Origin: an uncultured Prevotella sp.
Lineage (GTDB): Bacteria > Bacteroidota > Bacteroidia > Bacteroidales > Bacteroidaceae
Reading direction: 5' to 3'
NCBI GenBank assembly: GCA_934230685.1
Contig: CAKQFF010000090.1
Span: forward strand, 1-7,898
DNA length: 7,898 nt
Part shown: in pieces, positions 7,450-7,898 of the stretch
Layout of the letters: every line of letters begins with the position of its first letter
Numbering within the stretch: the first letter of the stretch is position 1
Program-made: the position numbers and the translations under genes
Notes under the pieces: generated by a model
Databases searched by the model: none
The model's input: the letters and a program-made list of their open reading frames with translations, nothing else
Told to the model about the DNA's origin: nothing

Positions 7450-7898
7450 ATGAACATTTCATTTGAAAATCCCGACAAAGTGAATGGTCTGTTGACTATC
7501 ACAGTCGAAGAAGCAGATTTCAAAGACTCTGTCGAGAAGACTTTGAAGGACTATCGTAAGAAGGCTAACGTTCCTGGTTTCCGTCCGGGCCAGGCTCCTA
7601 TGGGTTTGATCAAGCGTCAGTTTGGCGCATCTGTACGCTACGACGCTGTCAACAAGTTCGTTGGCGAGCAGCTCTACAAGTACATCCAGGAGAACAACAT
7701 CCAGATGCTCGGCGAGCCTCTGCCTTCTGACAAGCAGGAGACTCCGGCTGACATCGAGAAGCCAGCTCCTTACACATTCGTATTCGACATTGCTGTTGCT
7801 CCGGAGTTCAACATCACTCTCGACGGCCGCAACAAGATCGACTACTACACAATCAAGGCTGACGAGAAGCTCATCAACGAGCAGGTAGACATGTACGC
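7450..7898 (+). CDS. tig: Trigger factor, ribosome-associated chaperone (partial, N-terminal 149 codons)
   Basis: Trigger factor docks at the ribosome exit tunnel in the cytoplasm and shields nascent chains. The frame opens at ATG 7450 (MNISFENPDKVNGLLTITVE) and runs off the window, so only the ribosome-binding domain and the start of the next domain are present. The hallmark GFRPGQAPMGLIKRQFG (residues 43-59) contains the GFRxG ribosome-docking loop. IQMLGEPLPS, YTFVFDIAVAPEF and KIDYYTI are arranged as in Bacteroidales homologues. The codon choice is strongly biased (AAG, CTC, ATC, GAG), as expected of a highly expressed gene. It is divergent from the regulator and unrelated in function to the glycan locus. 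There is no Shine-Dalgarno motif; an A-rich tract precedes the start, as is common in this phylum. Confidence 0.96.
   Translation, partial: MNISFENPDKVNGLLTITVEEADFKDSVEKTLKDYRKKANVPGFRPGQAPMGLIKRQFGASVRYDAVNKFVGEQLYKYIQENNIQMLGEPLPSDKQETPADIEKPAPYTFVFDIAVAPEFNITLDGRNKIDYYTIKADEKLINEQVDMY

Noticed and set aside
7232..7462. 76-codon minus-strand frame upstream of the regulator
   Set aside because: It spans both divergent promoters and the tig start. The Phe/Ile/Tyr-rich translation reflects AT-rich DNA; it is not a likely membrane peptide.
7622..7888. 88-codon Ser/Thr/Arg-rich frame on the plus strand
   Set aside because: It is an out-of-frame reading of tig; its low-complexity composition comes from the strong codon bias of that gene.

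Overview
The window looks like a piece of a Bacteroidales chromosome, most likely from a Prevotella-like or related gut or oral lineage. The evidence is a SusC/SusD pair, a giant periplasmic-sensor regulator, promoter boxes of the Bacteroidetes TAnnTTTG type, no Shine-Dalgarno motifs, and a trigger factor whose N-terminus resembles Bacteroidales homologues. The genus is an inference from memory of these families, not a computed placement.

Layout, left to right. Positions 1-576 (minus strand) hold the N-terminal 192 codons of a SusD-like surface lipoprotein, whose 3' part lies outside the window. Positions 609-3815 (minus) hold a complete SusC-like TonB-dependent outer-membrane transporter, 32 bases upstream of susD in the same operon. 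Positions 3816-4262 are a regulatory intergenic region. It holds an intrinsic terminator for the upstream regulator, a perfect -7 promoter box for susC, seven copies of a GTGGAC/T core on both strands (including a direct repeat with 22-bp spacing next to the promoter), and a hairpin in the presumed long susC leader. Positions 4263-7223 (minus) hold a 986-residue membrane regulator. Positions 7224-7449 are a divergent promoter region. From 7450 (plus) runs the start of tig (trigger factor), a housekeeping gene that marks the edge of the polysaccharide-utilisation-type locus.

The genes fit a glycan-uptake locus. The regulator would sense a ligand in the periplasm, switch on the susCD operon just downstream, and SusD plus SusC would bind and import the glycan. 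No enzyme is visible, so the substrate cannot be told.

The most notable observation is the regulator's architecture. It has the full sensor of a hybrid two-component system (signal peptide, 14 propeller blades, a Y_Y_Y domain and one transmembrane helix) and the typical C-terminal AraC DNA-binding domain. The histidine kinase, ATPase and receiver modules normally between them are absent, replaced by about 65 charged residues. The reading frame is intact. This suggests a membrane-tethered one-component regulator acting on the repeat cluster next door.
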